Shown: positions 33,812-44,894, counted from the stretch's first letter. The stretch: 64,000 nucleotides of DNA from Bizionia myxarmorum (GCF_008086205.1 NZ_VSKK01000001.1:558001-622000), one strand, 5' to 3'. The notes: generated by a model from the letters alone, not told the origin. Numbers and translations are program-made.

Positions 33812-35035
33812 TTAAAATTTTAAATTAACTTCCAGTGGTTTCCCATCTCTTTTTACGGTTACTTTGGTACTATCGCCCGTATCAAAAGCAGATAAAGCAC
33901 GCATATAACTCATCATATTTGTAACGGTGCTATCACCTAATTTAATAACCACATCACCTTTTAGTAAACCTGCTTTTTGGGCTGGTTTATCTTCACTAAC
34001 GCCATCAATTCTCATGCCTGCGCCATCATATAAATAATCGGGAACAACCCCTAATCCGACTTTAAAACGCGGTGTTTCTTCACTTTCGTTCTTGGTTTTT
34101 CTGAAGGCTAATTTGCCGTTGTCGTTTAAATCTGTAATTAAATCAAAAATATAATCGGAAATCGTTTCCATTCCAGCGTAATTCAACTTATCAGAATCAT
34201 CACCTGGTTTGTGATAATCTTCATGCTGACCTGTGAAAAAGTGTAAAACAGGAATATCAATTAAATAAAATGAGGTATGATCACTTGGACCTACACCAGA
34301 TTCATTTTCAATTAATTTAAATTTATCATTATGAGAACTTAAAACTTGTTTAAAAATAGGTGATGTTCCCGTACCATAAACTGCTAAAGTGCTGTCTTGT
34401 TTTAAACGGCCTACCATATCCATATTAATCATGTAGCTAACCGCTTTACTATCAACGGTCGGGTTTTTGGCGAAATAATTAGAACCTAATAAACCCATTT
34501 CTTCTCCAGAAAAAGCCATAAACAAATAATTATTTGCCGTATTTGTTTTCTGTAATTTTCCTGCTAAATCTAGCATTACAGCCACGCCACTCGCGTTATC
34601 ATCGGCACCGTTATGAATAGCTTTTTCACCTTTATAAAGTGAACCTTCGCCTCCATAACCCAAATGATCATAATGCGCGCCAATAATGATAGTGTTTTCA
34701 GCTTTATTATCAATATATCCCAAAACGTTTGTTCCTGTAATGGTGCTATCCTGACTATTTTTAGTAAAATCTACATCACCATGCGGCTCTGTTTTAGGTT
34801 TAAACGTAAAGGCTTGGTAGAAGTTGTTGGTGCCTTTACCTTGTAATCCAATTTCTTCAAACCGTTTTACAATATAAGCAGCCGCTTCTTTTTCACCTTT
34901 GGAACCCGTTTCGCGACCTTCTAACTTATCATCAGCTAGAAAAGCCACGTCTTCTTTCATTTTATTTTCGTGTTTGTAATCCTTTTTACAACCTAACAGC
35001 GATATAAAAAGTGCGAGTAGCGCTATTTTCTTCAT
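33812..35035 (-). CDS. M28-family zinc peptidase lipoprotein with PDZ domain
   Basis: 407 residues from the ATG at 35035; MKKIALLALFISLLGC gives lipobox LLGC (Cys16). The co-catalytic zinc ligands of family M28 are all visible: GAHYDHLG, NGADDNASG, FSGEEMGLLGS (Glu-Glu), NMDMVG and QHEDYHKPGDD. A C-terminal PDZ domain (about 315-407, GLGVVPDYLYDGAGMRIDGV) probably binds substrate C-termini or partners. It should be an aminopeptidase held at a membrane facing the periplasm. Divergent from the TolB-like propeller gene. Confidence 0.9.
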   Translation of the reverse strand: MKKIALLALFISLLGCKKDYKHENKMKEDVAFLADDKLEGRETGSKGEKEAAAYIVKRFEEIGLQGKGTNNFYQAFTFKPKTEPHGDVDFTKNSQDSTITGTNVLGYIDNKAENTIIIGAHYDHLGYGGEGSLYKGEKAIHNGADDNASGVAVMLDLAGKLQKTNTANNYLFMAFSGEEMGLLGSNYFAKNPTVDSKAVSYMINMDMVGRLKQDSTLAVYGTGTSPIFKQVLSSHNDKFKLIENESGVGPSDHTSFYLIDIPVLHFFTGQHEDYHKPGDDSDKLNYAGMETISDYIFDLITDLNDNGKLAFRKTKNESEETPRFKVGLGVVPDYLYDGAGMRIDGVSEDKPAQKAGLLKGDVVIKLGDSTVTNMMSYMRALSAFDTGDSTKVTVKRDGKPLEVNLKF

Positions 35036-35046
35036 ATTAATAGTGT

Positions 35047-35054
35047 TATTTTTG
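35047..35054 (+). promoter_or_regulatory. -7 box TATTTTTG of the TolB-like gene
   Basis: TAnnTTTG match 44 nt before the ATG at 35099. Confidence 0.4.
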
Positions 35055-35098
35055 ACGAAATTAAACAATAATTGCCAATTATTTATTACAACCGTAAT

Positions 35099-36202
35099 AT
35101 GAAACCACTTTTTTATAGCCTCTTTATTCTACTTCTTTTAACTGTTTCTTGCAAAAATGATAAAACTGCATACCCAGATGCTGAATCTGGAGCAACCAAA
35201 TGGGTTGATACCTTAATTTATCCTGAAGAAGTCCATTTTAAATCATTAAAACAAATAACGTTTGGTGGTGATAATGCCGAAGCATATTGGAGTTTTGACG
35301 ATAAACAACTGGTATTTCAATCCAATAACGCAGCATGGGATGTTAACTGCGATCAGATGTTTTTAATGAACGCGGACGAAATTTTTAAAGACAACATACC
35401 ACCAATGGTTAGTACCGGAAAAGGCAGGACTACCTGCGCCTACTTTTTACCAGATAATAAACATATTATTTACGCATCCACACATTTGGCGGATAACGAT
35501 TGCCCGGAAACGCCTTTGCGTAAAAACGGCAAATACATTTGGCCGATTTATGATACTTACGACATTTTTGTGGCCGATTTAGAAGGTAATATCACGGCGC
35601 AATTAACCAACGAAAAAGGTTATGATGCCGAGCCAACAGTTTCGCCTAAAGGTGATAAAATTGTGTTTACGTCTGATAGAAGTGGTGATTTAGAATTATA
35701 CACCATGAATATTGATGGGACTGATGTAAAGCAAATTACTTTTGAATTGGGTTATGACGGCGGCGCTTTCTTTTCACCAGATGGTACCAAATTGATTTTC
35801 CGTTCATCACGACCAAAAACAGAAGAAGAAATTAAAGAATACAAAGATTTATTAGCGGAAGGTTTGGTACAACCAACTGAAATGGAATTATATATCTGTA
35901 ATGCAGATGGTAGCGATTTACGCCAATTAACCAATTTAGGAAATGCCAATTGGAGTCCGTTTTTTCATCCTAATGGGAAAAAGGTTTTATTCTCTTCTAA
36001 TTTTGAATCTGAACGTGGTTTCCCATTTAATCTGTATTTAATTGATATAGATGGTAAGAATTTAGAACGCGTTACGCACAGTACCACTTTTGATGCATTT
36101 CCGGTTTTTTCAAACGATGGTAAAAAACTAATTTTTTCTTCAAATAGAAATAATGGTGGTGGAAGAGATACGAATTTGTTTATTGCGGAATGGCAAGACT
36201 AA
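35099..36202 (+). CDS. TolB-like PD40 beta-propeller lipoprotein
   Basis: 367 residues from the ATG at 35099; MKPLFYSLFILLLLTVSC is a lipoprotein signal (Cys18). The mature protein carries repeated PD40-type units: DAEPTVSPKGDKIVFTSDRSGDLELYTMNIDG, GGAFFSPDGTKLIFRSSR, SPFFHPNGKKVLFSSNFE and AFPVFSNDGKKLIFSSNR. These form a beta-propeller as in the C-terminal domain of TolB. No peptidase domain follows, so it is a binding or scaffold propeller. The divergent M28 peptidase beside it might act on the same substrate, which is inference. Confidence 0.85.
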   Translation: MKPLFYSLFILLLLTVSCKNDKTAYPDAESGATKWVDTLIYPEEVHFKSLKQITFGGDNAEAYWSFDDKQLVFQSNNAAWDVNCDQMFLMNADEIFKDNIPPMVSTGKGRTTCAYFLPDNKHIIYASTHLADNDCPETPLRKNGKYIWPIYDTYDIFVADLEGNITAQLTNEKGYDAEPTVSPKGDKIVFTSDRSGDLELYTMNIDGTDVKQITFELGYDGGAFFSPDGTKLIFRSSRPKTEEEIKEYKDLLAEGLVQPTEMELYICNADGSDLRQLTNLGNANWSPFFHPNGKKVLFSSNFESERGFPFNLYLIDIDGKNLERVTHSTTFDAFPVFSNDGKKLIFSSNRNNGGGRDTNLFIAEWQD

Positions 36203-36285
36203 CAGGATTGCTATTTTACGTTAGTAAAATTTCAGAAGTAATATTCAGAATGTTATAAAAATTGTGAACTAAAATTACTTATTAA

Positions 36286-36331
36286 AAAAACCAGCAAAGG
36301 ACAAGTAAACATCGTTTTCTGCTGGTTTTTT
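36286..36331 (+). terminator. Terminator after the TolB-like gene
   Basis: aaaaccagca pairs with tgctggtttt around a longer loop, followed by T. Placed between the two convergent genes. Confidence 0.65.
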
Positions 36332-36376
36332 CAATTTCAATAAGCTGCTTTAAACACCTAGTTATTTAATATGAAA

Positions 36377-38794
36377 TTACTCACCCTTCTCCAAACGGGC
36401 GCGCTCTTCAAGTTCTTTGTTACGTTGGTTAGTTTCTAATCCAGTGTTACCAAAGTTGTAGCTAAAGCCTAATTTCACGTACCGATCATCTTGATTTAAA
36501 TAACGGGCATTATCCTGATATAAATAACGTGATTTTACGGTGTAGTTCTGGGTGTTGAATAAATTGGCGAACGCTAATGTTAGCGAACCTTTCTTATTTA
36601 AAATGGTTTTTTTAATGGCTAAATCACTAATTAATCGCGAACCTACTGTTTGAAAACCTTGTTGGTAGTCGCTCATGTAAACCATTGAAAAATTGGCGGT
36701 TAAACTATTATCTTTCAAAAATGTGAAGGAATTACTTAATACAGAATAGTTGGACCAGGTGTCCATTTCCAAAATAGAATTATTAATAGTGGCTTTATCT
36801 GACCAATTAAAAAAGGATGTCACAGCATAAACGTTCCAACGCGATGTTATATCAAAAATAGCTACAAAATCGAAACCATATTCAACAGTCTTTGTCAAGT
36901 TTGTGGGCGTATAAACCAATAAACTATTAGCATTATCCTGAAGCGGCAATTCCATAAAACTAGATTGCGTATCCTTATAATAAGCTTCAACAAAGAAACT
37001 ATCATTTAATGAAATACCTATAACGTAGTGATCCGATATAGCGGGTTGCAAATTGGGATTTCCTGTTACAATCGTATTATCATTCAAATAAAATTTAAAC
37101 GGATTTAAAGATTGAAAATCTGGACGTTCTATGCTGCGTTTGTAGTTGGAATAAACGCTAATCTTTTCTGAAGCTTGAAAGCTAATATTAGCCGTAGGAA
37201 ACCAATCAAAATAATCTTGCTTTATAATACTGTTAGTCACGACGGATTTCCCCTCCGTATCCGTTTGCTCTAAACGTAAACCGAAACTTAAACTCCATTT
37301 ATCCCAATCATTTTCATAACTGGCATAAGCTGCAAATACACTTTCATAATATTCAAAAGCATTGGAATTGGCGGCATCAAATATTGAAATCCCCGAATTT
37401 AAATTATACTGATTCAAGGCGCTATCCGTATTTACAAAAGATGCTTTTGCACCTGTGGTAAATGAAGACGAATCGGAAAGTGGTAAACTATAATCTGCTT
37501 GAACCGTATTAATCAAGGTGTTTTGGTCTGATTGGGTGTTGAATAAATTCAGAAAATCAAAGCTATTATTTACATCAAAATACTGACTTCTTACACTTTG
37601 ATCGCGATAATAGTCATAGGTTGTTAAATGGGTGTTTAAGGATAAACTGCTACCATTTTCAAAATTAAGACTGTAATCTAAATCAAAGCCGAAGTTATAT
37701 TTATCGTCATCCGATTTGTTTTTAGTGGTGAAATTATATAGTCGATTATAAGCAGGATCAAAAACATCCGTATGTCCTTTGGTGATATATTTATAGTCTG
37801 GAAGGTACAGCAAGTTCGCTGAAAAACTCAAGGTGTTTTTATCATTAATAAAATAATCGAAATTGGTATTTAAAGTATGGGTTTTAGACCAGGTTGTTCT
37901 ATCAATATCTGAAACCCAACGTTCCGTTATTCCAGAAATATCTCGGTAATTAACAAGCTCATTACTTGCTCGCGCTATTTTAGCATCGTTATAACTATAG
38001 CTGGCAAAAACGTTTATTTTTTCGGTTTTATAAAAATTAGAAAAACCCGCATTATAACGTGCGTAAGTTCCTTGTGTGAAATTGGCAAAAACAGATCCGT
38101 TGTAACCGGTTGCCAAATTTTTACTCATTACAATATTTAAAACGACGCCAGATTCTGCATCATATTTTGCCGACGGATTCGTAATAACTTCAATAGATTT
38201 GATGGAATTGGCAGGCGTACCTTCTAATAATTGAAGTAATTCAGAATCAGAAAGATGTATTTTTCGGTCGTTAATATAAACGGTAGGCGCCGCATTTCTA
38301 ACCGTTAAACTATTACCAAGAATTAAAACGCTGGGCGTGCTTCTTAAAACATCCTTCATATTTCCAGCACTTAAAGCTGTATTCGCCACATTAAAAACAA
38401 GACGATCTACTTCCTTTTTAAGTGTGGGTTTTTTAGCAATTAGGGATATTTCGTTAAGCGCTTCCGCAGATTCTTCTATGGTAATTGTTTCAAGTACTAA
38501 ATCTGAATTCTCAACATGAATAGGCAATAACACATCTTTAAAACCTACAAAACTGATTTGAACAATGTATTTTTCGTTAGAAACATTGGTGATTTTAAAA
38601 AATCCTGAATCTAAAGACGTTGTTCCTCTTACAGCTGTTGAATCTGAAACTGAAAGCAAAACGATGTTGGCATAAGCAACCGGTTGATTTTGTTGGTCGA
38701 TTATTTTTCCAGAAACTTCAAAATTTTGTGCCATTGCAGAAAAAGAAAAGAACAAAGTAAAAAATAGAAAGGCTTGTAAATGCTTGGTTTTCAT
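36377..38794 (-). CDS. TonB-dependent outer-membrane receptor, OMP_b-brl type
   Basis: 805 residues. Signal peptide (1-22, SFSAMAQ), then a carboxypeptidase-like regulatory domain (about 24-105, GKIIDQQNQPVAYANIVLL), a plug (about 115-230, with NMKDVLRSTPSVLILGNSLTVRN and YINDRKIHLSD) and a long beta-barrel ending RYVKLGFSYNFGNTG. No SusD partner follows, so this is a stand-alone receptor of the family found widely in Bacteroidota; substrate unknown. The C-terminal ~20 residues after the last strand are charged (NKELEERARLEKGE). Monocistronic. Confidence 0.85.
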   Translation of the reverse strand: MKTKHLQAFLFFTLFFSFSAMAQNFEVSGKIIDQQNQPVAYANIVLLSVSDSTAVRGTTSLDSGFFKITNVSNEKYIVQISFVGFKDVLLPIHVENSDLVLETITIEESAEALNEISLIAKKPTLKKEVDRLVFNVANTALSAGNMKDVLRSTPSVLILGNSLTVRNAAPTVYINDRKIHLSDSELLQLLEGTPANSIKSIEVITNPSAKYDAESGVVLNIVMSKNLATGYNGSVFANFTQGTYARYNAGFSNFYKTEKINVFASYSYNDAKIARASNELVNYRDISGITERWVSDIDRTTWSKTHTLNTNFDYFINDKNTLSFSANLLYLPDYKYITKGHTDVFDPAYNRLYNFTTKNKSDDDKYNFGFDLDYSLNFENGSSLSLNTHLTTYDYYRDQSVRSQYFDVNNSFDFLNLFNTQSDQNTLINTVQADYSLPLSDSSSFTTGAKASFVNTDSALNQYNLNSGISIFDAANSNAFEYYESVFAAYASYENDWDKWSLSFGLRLEQTDTEGKSVVTNSIIKQDYFDWFPTANISFQASEKISVYSNYKRSIERPDFQSLNPFKFYLNDNTIVTGNPNLQPAISDHYVIGISLNDSFFVEAYYKDTQSSFMELPLQDNANSLLVYTPTNLTKTVEYGFDFVAIFDITSRWNVYAVTSFFNWSDKATINNSILEMDTWSNYSVLSNSFTFLKDNSLTANFSMVYMSDYQQGFQTVGSRLISDLAIKKTILNKKGSLTLAFANLFNTQNYTVKSRYLYQDNARYLNQDDRYVKLGFSYNFGNTGLETNQRNKELEERARLEKGE

Positions 38795-38912
38795 TCATGA
38801 AAAATTTGGAAGTGCAATATAAAAATAGTTTTCTTCTAAAAATTACGGTTTCCCCGTAAATAAAATAAATTAAGATTGTTAGTTAGAAATAATTAAAGCG
38901 TAATAAAACAAT

Positions 38913-38920
38913 TATATTTG
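38913..38920 (+). promoter_or_regulatory. -7 box TATATTTG of lepA
   Basis: TAnnTTTG match 30 nt upstream of the lepA ATG at 38951. It overlaps the longer possible frame start at 38918 and so supports the downstream start. Confidence 0.45.
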
Positions 38921-38950
38921 CTAATTAGTTATAATGCTAGACAACAGGTT

Positions 38951-40747
38951 ATGAAGCACATTAGAAATTTTTGCATTATTGCACATATTGATCATGGTAA
39001 AAGTACTTTGGCTGATAGATTATTGGATTTTACGGGAACAGTAACAGAACGTGAAAAACAAAATCAGCTATTGGACAGCATGGATTTGGAGCGCGAACGT
39101 GGGATTACAATCAAATCGCACGCCATTCAAATGGATTACACCTATAAAGGTGAAGAATATGTTTTAAACTTAATTGACACACCAGGCCACGTAGATTTTT
39201 CTTATGAAGTTTCACGATCTATTGCCGCTTGTGAAGGTGCCTTGCTGATTGTAGATGCGGCTCAAAGTATTCAAGCCCAAACTATTTCTAACTTATATTT
39301 AGCTTTAGAAAACGATTTAGAGATTATTCCTGTTCTTAATAAAATTGATTTACCAAGCGCCAATCCGGAAGAAGTGATGGATGATATAGTGGATTTATTA
39401 GGTTGTGATAGATCTGATATTATTCCTGCAAGTGCAAAAACGGGTATTGGTATTGAAGAAATTTTAACAGCTATTATTGAACGCGTTCCACCACCAAAAG
39501 GTAATGTTGATGAACCGCTTCAAGCTTTAATTTTCGATTCGGTTTACAACCCCTTTCGTGGTGTTGAAACCTACTTTAGAGTTATTAATGGCTCTATTAA
39601 AAAAGGACAGCATATAAAATTTATTGCTACAGGAAATACCTATTATGCGGATGAAGTAGGCACTTTACGCCTCAAGCAATTTCCTAGAAAAGAAATAAAA
39701 GCTGGTGATGTTGGATACCTTATTACAGGTATTAAAGAAGCCAAGGAAGTGAAAGTTGGGGATACCATTACTGATGCTAAAAATCCAACTACAAACGCAG
39801 TTAGTGGATTCGAAGATGTTAAGCCTATGGTTTTTGCAGGAATTTATCCTGTAGATACTGAAGATTATGAAGACCTACGCGCTTCCATGGAAAAACTGCA
39901 ACTTAATGATGCCTCATTAGTGTTTTTACCAGAAAGTTCAGCTGCTTTAGGTTTCGGTTTCCGATGCGGGTTTTTAGGCATGCTACACTTGGAAATTATC
40001 CAAGAACGTCTAGAACGCGAGTTTGATATGACGGTTATTACAACGGTTCCTAACGTGTCTTACCATGCGTTTTCTAATAAGCATCCAGATCAAGTTATTA
40101 TTGTAAATAACCCAAGTGATTTGCCTGATCCTTCCTATTTAAACCGTGTGGAAGAACCATTTATTAAGGCAACCATTATTACAAAAGCCGAATTTGTTGG
40201 TAACGTCATGTCTTTATGTATTGATAAGCGTGGTATTATAACCAATCAAACCTACTTAACTACCGAACGTGTGGAGTTGACGTTTGATATGCCTTTGGCT
40301 GAAATTGTTTTCGATTTTTACGATCGTTTAAAAACGGTTTCTAAAGGCTATGCTTCTTTTGATTATTCACCAACAGGCATGCGCGCTTCTAAATTGGTAC
40401 GTGTAGATATTTTATTGAATGCGCAATTAGTGGATGCACTATCCGCTTTAATTCATGCTGATAATGCCTATAGTATCGGTAAAAAAATAACAGAGAAATT
40501 ACGCGAATTAATACCAAGACAACAGTTTGACATTCCAATTCAAGCTGCTATTGGCGCCAAAATTATTGCGCGGGAAACTATTAAAGCACTTCGAAAAGAT
40601 GTAACCGCCAAATGTTATGGTGGTGATATTTCTAGAAAGCGTAAGCTTTTAGAAAAACAGAAAAAAGGTAAGAAGAAAATGCGTCAAGTTGGTAATGTAG
40701 AAATACCACAGCAAGCATTTATGGCGGTTTTAAAGTTAAATGACTAA
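38951..40747 (+). CDS. lepA: Elongation factor 4 (ribosome back-translocase)
   Basis: 598 residues from the ATG at 38951 ([25 protein letters not shown]), the standard LepA start. GTPase motifs: AHIDHGKST (P-loop), DTPGH (G3) and NKID (G4); the characteristic LepA C-terminal domain runs to [21 protein letters not shown]. It binds stalled ribosomes and influences initiation and translocation. The extra 11 codons of the longer frame are not conserved in the family. A terminator follows. Confidence 0.97.
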   Translation: MKHIRNFCIIAHIDHGKSTLADRLLDFTGTVTEREKQNQLLDSMDLERERGITIKSHAIQMDYTYKGEEYVLNLIDTPGHVDFSYEVSRSIAACEGALLIVDAAQSIQAQTISNLYLALENDLEIIPVLNKIDLPSANPEEVMDDIVDLLGCDRSDIIPASAKTGIGIEEILTAIIERVPPPKGNVDEPLQALIFDSVYNPFRGVETYFRVINGSIKKGQHIKFIATGNTYYADEVGTLRLKQFPRKEIKAGDVGYLITGIKEAKEVKVGDTITDAKNPTTNAVSGFEDVKPMVFAGIYPVDTEDYEDLRASMEKLQLNDASLVFLPESSAALGFGFRCGFLGMLHLEIIQERLEREFDMTVITTVPNVSYHAFSNKHPDQVIIVNNPSDLPDPSYLNRVEEPFIKATIITKAEFVGNVMSLCIDKRGIITNQTYLTTERVELTFDMPLAEIVFDFYDRLKTVSKGYASFDYSPTGMRASKLVRVDILLNAQLVDALSALIHADNAYSIGKKITEKLRELIPRQQFDIPIQAAIGAKIIARETIKALRKDVTAKCYGGDISRKRKLLEKQKKGKKKMRQVGNVEIPQQAFMAVLKLND

Positions 40748-40823
40748 ACTCCTGCGCAGGTAGGGGTCTCATAGCTCAATCAACGAGTCTTATTCAATTA
40801 CAACAAATCAAGCTATTCTATTA

Positions 40824-40850
40824 TAAAGCACGCCATCAACGTGCTTTATG
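40824..40850 (+). terminator. Hairpin terminator after lepA
   Basis: Perfect 10-bp stem ataaagcacg / cgtgctttat with 7-base loop, then a T-rich stretch (gctttt). It lies 76 nt past lepA. Confidence 0.65.
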
Positions 40851-40925
40851 CTTTTAAGCTTATTTTATAAATATGGCGTGACAAAGTAATATGCGGTTCT
40901 AAATAAAATCCATATTGAACAGCAC

Positions 40926-40953
40926 AAAAAAGCACACTGAATAGCGTGCTTTT
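40926..40953 (-). terminator. Terminator after the cation/proton antiporter gene
   Basis: aaaagcac / gtgctttt with an imperfect inner pair; minus strand ends in T (plus A at 40926-40930). It is related in sequence to the lepA terminator hairpin 80 nt away. Confidence 0.65.
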
Positions 40954-41000
40954 CTTATTAAAATTCTTCCGGTTAAAAATACTTTAATATCAAATTTCTT

Positions 41001-42911
41001 CTATTGAGTTAACTGTTCTTTCACATTGTTTTTAAGCTTTTCTATATCCATAGGTTTGCCTAAATAGACCAATTCCCAATCGACTCGAATCTCATCTAAA
41101 TCTAATTTTTCAGATCCAATAATGTACAACTCCTCATTGGTATCTTTAATAAATAGCGGAATGATTTCGCCATCATTTTTGGCTATTTCAATTAATTCTT
41201 CGTAATGTGCTCTACTTTCCAATTTAACCTCCTGAATAGATGGATATTTATTGGTTACCATAACCAAAGTACTATAATCCGTAGTATGTGAAAACAAACC
41301 TTCACCAGGAGTAATATCGGATTCTAGTGCTTCTGTAGCCGTTAAGAGTCTAAACGTACCATTTTCACCATATTGCTTACCAAATTTACTAATGGCGTAT
41401 TTATTAATATCAGAACTTCCCGTTAAAGCCATTACATAACCCATATCACTCAATTCAATATTATCCATGAGTTTATCGGAGTATATGTTGGTGTTAATAG
41501 CTTCAAGGCCTAATTCTTTAGCTTTTGCAACGTTATTTTGGTTACTATCAATGAGCACCACATGTCTTCCATGTGTTTCTAAATAATGTCCGAGTAGTCT
41601 AGAAACTTTAGACGCTCCAACTATTAAAACTCCTTCAGATTTGGTTAAAAATACACCCACCAATTTAGCAATCCATCTGGCCGTAGTAGCGTTTAATAAG
41701 ACGGTTCCTAAAACAATCATAAATACTAAAGGTGTAATATATTCGGCTCCTTCAACACCATCACTAGCTAATTTTAAGCCAAATAAGGACGCAATACCCG
41801 CGGCCACAATCCCACGAGGTCCAACCCAACTAATGAAGAGTTTTTCGTTGAGTTCTAAATTTGAACCATGTGTACTTAAAAATACGCCAATTGGCCTCAA
41901 CACAAATACCACAATTGTAAAAAGAAGCACCGTATTCCAATTAAAAATTAATAACAGTTCTTGATAATTAATATTGGCTGCCAATAGAATAAAGAGAATA
42001 GATATTAACAAAATACTCAATGATTCTTTAAAGTATAAAAGCTCTTTTAAATAGGGTGAATTGGAGTTACCTAAAACCATACCCATAACCACTACGGCTA
42101 GAAGTCCTGATTCATGAGCAAATATATCAGAAAGGATAAAAACCCCTAAAACGGCCGCTAAAGCGAATACATTCATTAAATAATGAGGTATCCATTTTCT
42201 ATTCATAATAAAATTAAGAGCATGTGCAAAGGTAAATCCGAAGGTAAAGCCAAACAGAACAATTTTACCAAACTCTATAAAAGCAGTTTTGGTGTATTCG
42301 CCACCGGCATCTACACTGATAAATTCAAAAACCAAAACGGCTACTAATGCACCAATAGGATCAATTAGAATTCCTTCCCACTTTAAAACAGCCGAAACAT
42401 CCTTTTTTAAAGGAATATTTCTCAAAATTGGCGTGATAACCGTTGGTCCAGTAACAATAATTAAGGCCGAAAATAAAAACGAAATTTCCCAACTTAAATA
42501 AAAGATATAGTGTGCGGCAACAGAGGCACCGAAAAACGTGACTATAGAACCAATAGTAATTAATTTAGTAATAGCAGGACCCACATTTTTAATTTCACCC
42601 ATGCGTAAGGTTAATCCACCCTCAAAAAGAATAATACTAATAGCCAAGGATACGAAGTAAAATAAACTTTCGCCGGGAAATAAACCTTCTTCTCCATTCC
42701 ATCGCGGTTCAATCCATTTAGTACCATCGGCACTTAAAAATTCTTGAGCAATTGGACCTACCAATAAACCTATTAGGATTAAAGGTAAAATAGCTGGAAT
42801 TTTTAATTTCCACGCTACCCACTGGGCTAAAATTCCTAAAATAATAATACCACCGAGTTCTAACATATAAGGATTGGTTTTTTCGTATAAAGATGGTCGG
42901 TTTAAACCCAA
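41001..42911 (-). CDS. CPA1-type cation/proton antiporter with RCK (TrkA-N) domain
   Basis: 636 residues (621 if the ATG at 42866, MLELGG, is the start). About 12 membrane helices fill residues 15-425, with the antiporter segments LIGLLVGPIAQE, ALIIVTGPTVITPILR and GILIDPIGALVAV (the TGP-T and DPIGA region around the exchange-site Asp) and SWVGPRGIVAAG. A cytosolic RCK/TrkA-N domain follows (about 430-550, GVLIVGASKVSRLLGHYLE with the nucleotide-binding glycine run) and a short C-terminal regulatory part. It likely exchanges Na+ or K+ for H+ under control of a nucleotide. Next to another TrkA-C transporter. Confidence 0.88.
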   Translation of the reverse strand: MGLNRPSLYEKTNPYMLELGGIIILGILAQWVAWKLKIPAILPLILIGLLVGPIAQEFLSADGTKWIEPRWNGEEGLFPGESLFYFVSLAISIILFEGGLTLRMGEIKNVGPAITKLITIGSIVTFFGASVAAHYIFYLSWEISFLFSALIIVTGPTVITPILRNIPLKKDVSAVLKWEGILIDPIGALVAVLVFEFISVDAGGEYTKTAFIEFGKIVLFGFTFGFTFAHALNFIMNRKWIPHYLMNVFALAAVLGVFILSDIFAHESGLLAVVVMGMVLGNSNSPYLKELLYFKESLSILLISILFILLAANINYQELLLIFNWNTVLLFTIVVFVLRPIGVFLSTHGSNLELNEKLFISWVGPRGIVAAGIASLFGLKLASDGVEGAEYITPLVFMIVLGTVLLNATTARWIAKLVGVFLTKSEGVLIVGASKVSRLLGHYLETHGRHVVLIDSNQNNVAKAKELGLEAINTNIYSDKLMDNIELSDMGYVMALTGSSDINKYAISKFGKQYGENGTFRLLTATEALESDITPGEGLFSHTTDYSTLVMVTNKYPSIQEVKLESRAHYEELIEIAKNDGEIIPLFIKDTNEELYIIGSEKLDLDEIRVDWELVYLGKPMDIEKLKNNVKEQLTQ

Positions 42912-43088
42912 AACCTAACAAAAAAATAATGCTAGCTCACAGTAAAATCTATGAAATGCGACTTCTTTTTAATCGGTAATTTTCTAAATACGGCTTTTGT
43001 ATTTCAAATTTTTTGGTAAAATAAGGTTTTTTATTTTACGATAAAGTAATTTTTAAAGATTGGACGCGCTAAATTCAAATAAAACGCT

Positions 43089-44861
43089 TTAAAATGGGAA
43101 AAAATAGGGAATTATAAAGGATGCTGCCGCCCAAATAATAATATTTAAGGGGGTACCAACTTTTAAAAAATCGGTGAACTTATAATTTCCTGGTGCATAA
43201 ACCATAGTATTCGTTGGGTAGCTCATAGGTGTCATAAACGTTAAGGAACAGGCAAACATAATGGCCACCAAAAACGGTCTTTCACTAACTTCCATAATAG
43301 CCGCTAAACTAATTACAACAGGCGTCATTAACGCAGCAGTGGCTTTACTAGAAATTAAGTTGGTGGAAATAAAGGTTACCAAATACAATAAACTTAAAGT
43401 AATATGCGCATCATATTGTCCGAAGCCTTTTTGAATAACATCTGCAATTAATGTGGCACCACCCGTTTTTTCTAGGGCTGTTCCCATTGAAAGTACACCC
43501 GCCATCATAAAAATCACCTTCCATTCTACAGCTTGATACGCTTCTTTAGGTTTTAAAATCCCTGTTAATACCATCAATAAAGCACCAATCATAGCACTTA
43601 TTAGAATGGTTGTTAGGTTTAAGGACGCCGCCAATATAACGCCTACTCCAATTAAAACGGCCGGAATAGCTTTTTTATAATTGGTTTGTTTCTTTTCATA
43701 GTCTGAAAGTTTAACTACCAACTTCTGATTTTCCAAATTTTCTAAATCCGTTTTATTACCTAAAACGAGTAGCATATCGCCTTCTAGCAATTTTACAGAT
43801 GTTAATTTATCTAATAAAACATCCCCACGTTGACGAATGGCTAAAACTGACATGTTATAAGTACGTGTAAAACGCATGGATTTTAAAGATCCTCCAGCTA
43901 AACGGGAGCCAAAAGGAATAATAACTTCATAAATATGGTAAGCGTCAGCGCTGTCTTCCGCTGTTTTAATGCGCTTACTCCCTTCTACATGATAACCTTT
44001 TATATCTAATAAACGGTTAATGGTTTGTGGGGGCATCATGACTTTTAAAATATCACCTTCTCTAATAGTTGTCTCTGGTTTTAATTCATGCATTAATTGA
44101 GAGCCTCTTAAAATTGATAAAACCGAAATTTTATAGTCATTAGTTAGTTTAGCATCTTTAATAAATTTACCAATATCACTGCAGTCTTCAGCCACCAAAA
44201 GTTCAGTAATGTATTGCTTGGCGGCATGAGTTAATGCATTGGGTTTTTTATTTTTAGGAAGTAAAAAAGGCGCAATAAAAAACATGTACAGAAAACCAAT
44301 AACTAATAAGCATAGTGCGGCTTGGCTAAACTCGAACATTCCAAAAGGTTCCAAGCCATATTGTTTGGCATAACTGCTAACTAGAATATTTGTAGAAGTT
44401 CCTATAAGCGTACACGTACCACCAAAAAGCGCAGCAAATGAAATCGGCATCAGTAATTTTGCAGGACTAATTCCTGTTTCCCTACACACCGTTAAAGCTA
44501 TAGGTAACATAAGTGCTACAACAGCTGTATCATTAATAAAAGCAGAAAATAAGGCAGTAATGACACAGAAAACCACCAAGGCCACGATATAATGGATTTT
44601 GGCGAGTTTTATAATCTTATAACTCAATCCGTCTAGAATTCCCGAATGAAAAACGCCGCCACTCACCACAAAAATACAACCTAATGTAATTGTAGCCGGA
44701 TGGTTAAAACCTGAAAAACCTTCTTCAGGATTAAGTACGCCCGACACAATAAAGAGTGCCATAATTAATATGGACGTGGTATCAATAGAGAAATAATCTT
44801 TTACAAATAGAAAGACCCCAATTAAAATAATAGCAAACGTAATCATGAGACTTAAACTCAT
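43089..44861 (-). CDS. SLC13/DASS-type transporter with tandem TrkA-C domains
   Basis: 590 residues. Membrane helices flank (about 1-200 and 385-590) a central cytosolic part with two RCK_C (TrkA-C) domains (about 210-290 and 300-380), which carry the ILRGSQLMHELKPETTIREGDILKVMM and LAIRQRGDVLLDKL patterns. The SNT-like anion-site loops are FIN-D-TAVVALMLPIAL and SSKATAALMTPVVISL. Members take up sulfate or dicarboxylates with Na+; the exact anion is unknown. Located between DUF202 and the antiporter gene, all minus strand, but gaps (34 and about 180 nt) allow separate transcripts. Confidence 0.85.
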   Translation of the reverse strand: MSLSLMITFAIILIGVFLFVKDYFSIDTTSILIMALFIVSGVLNPEEGFSGFNHPATITLGCIFVVSGGVFHSGILDGLSYKIIKLAKIHYIVALVVFCVITALFSAFINDTAVVALMLPIALTVCRETGISPAKLLMPISFAALFGGTCTLIGTSTNILVSSYAKQYGLEPFGMFEFSQAALCLLVIGFLYMFFIAPFLLPKNKKPNALTHAAKQYITELLVAEDCSDIGKFIKDAKLTNDYKISVLSILRGSQLMHELKPETTIREGDILKVMMPPQTINRLLDIKGYHVEGSKRIKTAEDSADAYHIYEVIIPFGSRLAGGSLKSMRFTRTYNMSVLAIRQRGDVLLDKLTSVKLLEGDMLLVLGNKTDLENLENQKLVVKLSDYEKKQTNYKKAIPAVLIGVGVILAASLNLTTILISAMIGALLMVLTGILKPKEAYQAVEWKVIFMMAGVLSMGTALEKTGGATLIADVIQKGFGQYDAHITLSLLYLVTFISTNLISSKATAALMTPVVISLAAIMEVSERPFLVAIMFACSLTFMTPMSYPTNTMVYAPGNYKFTDFLKVGTPLNIIIWAAASFIIPYFFPF

Positions 44862-44894
44862 AGGGAAGCGTATTAGTTATTTCTAATTAATAAA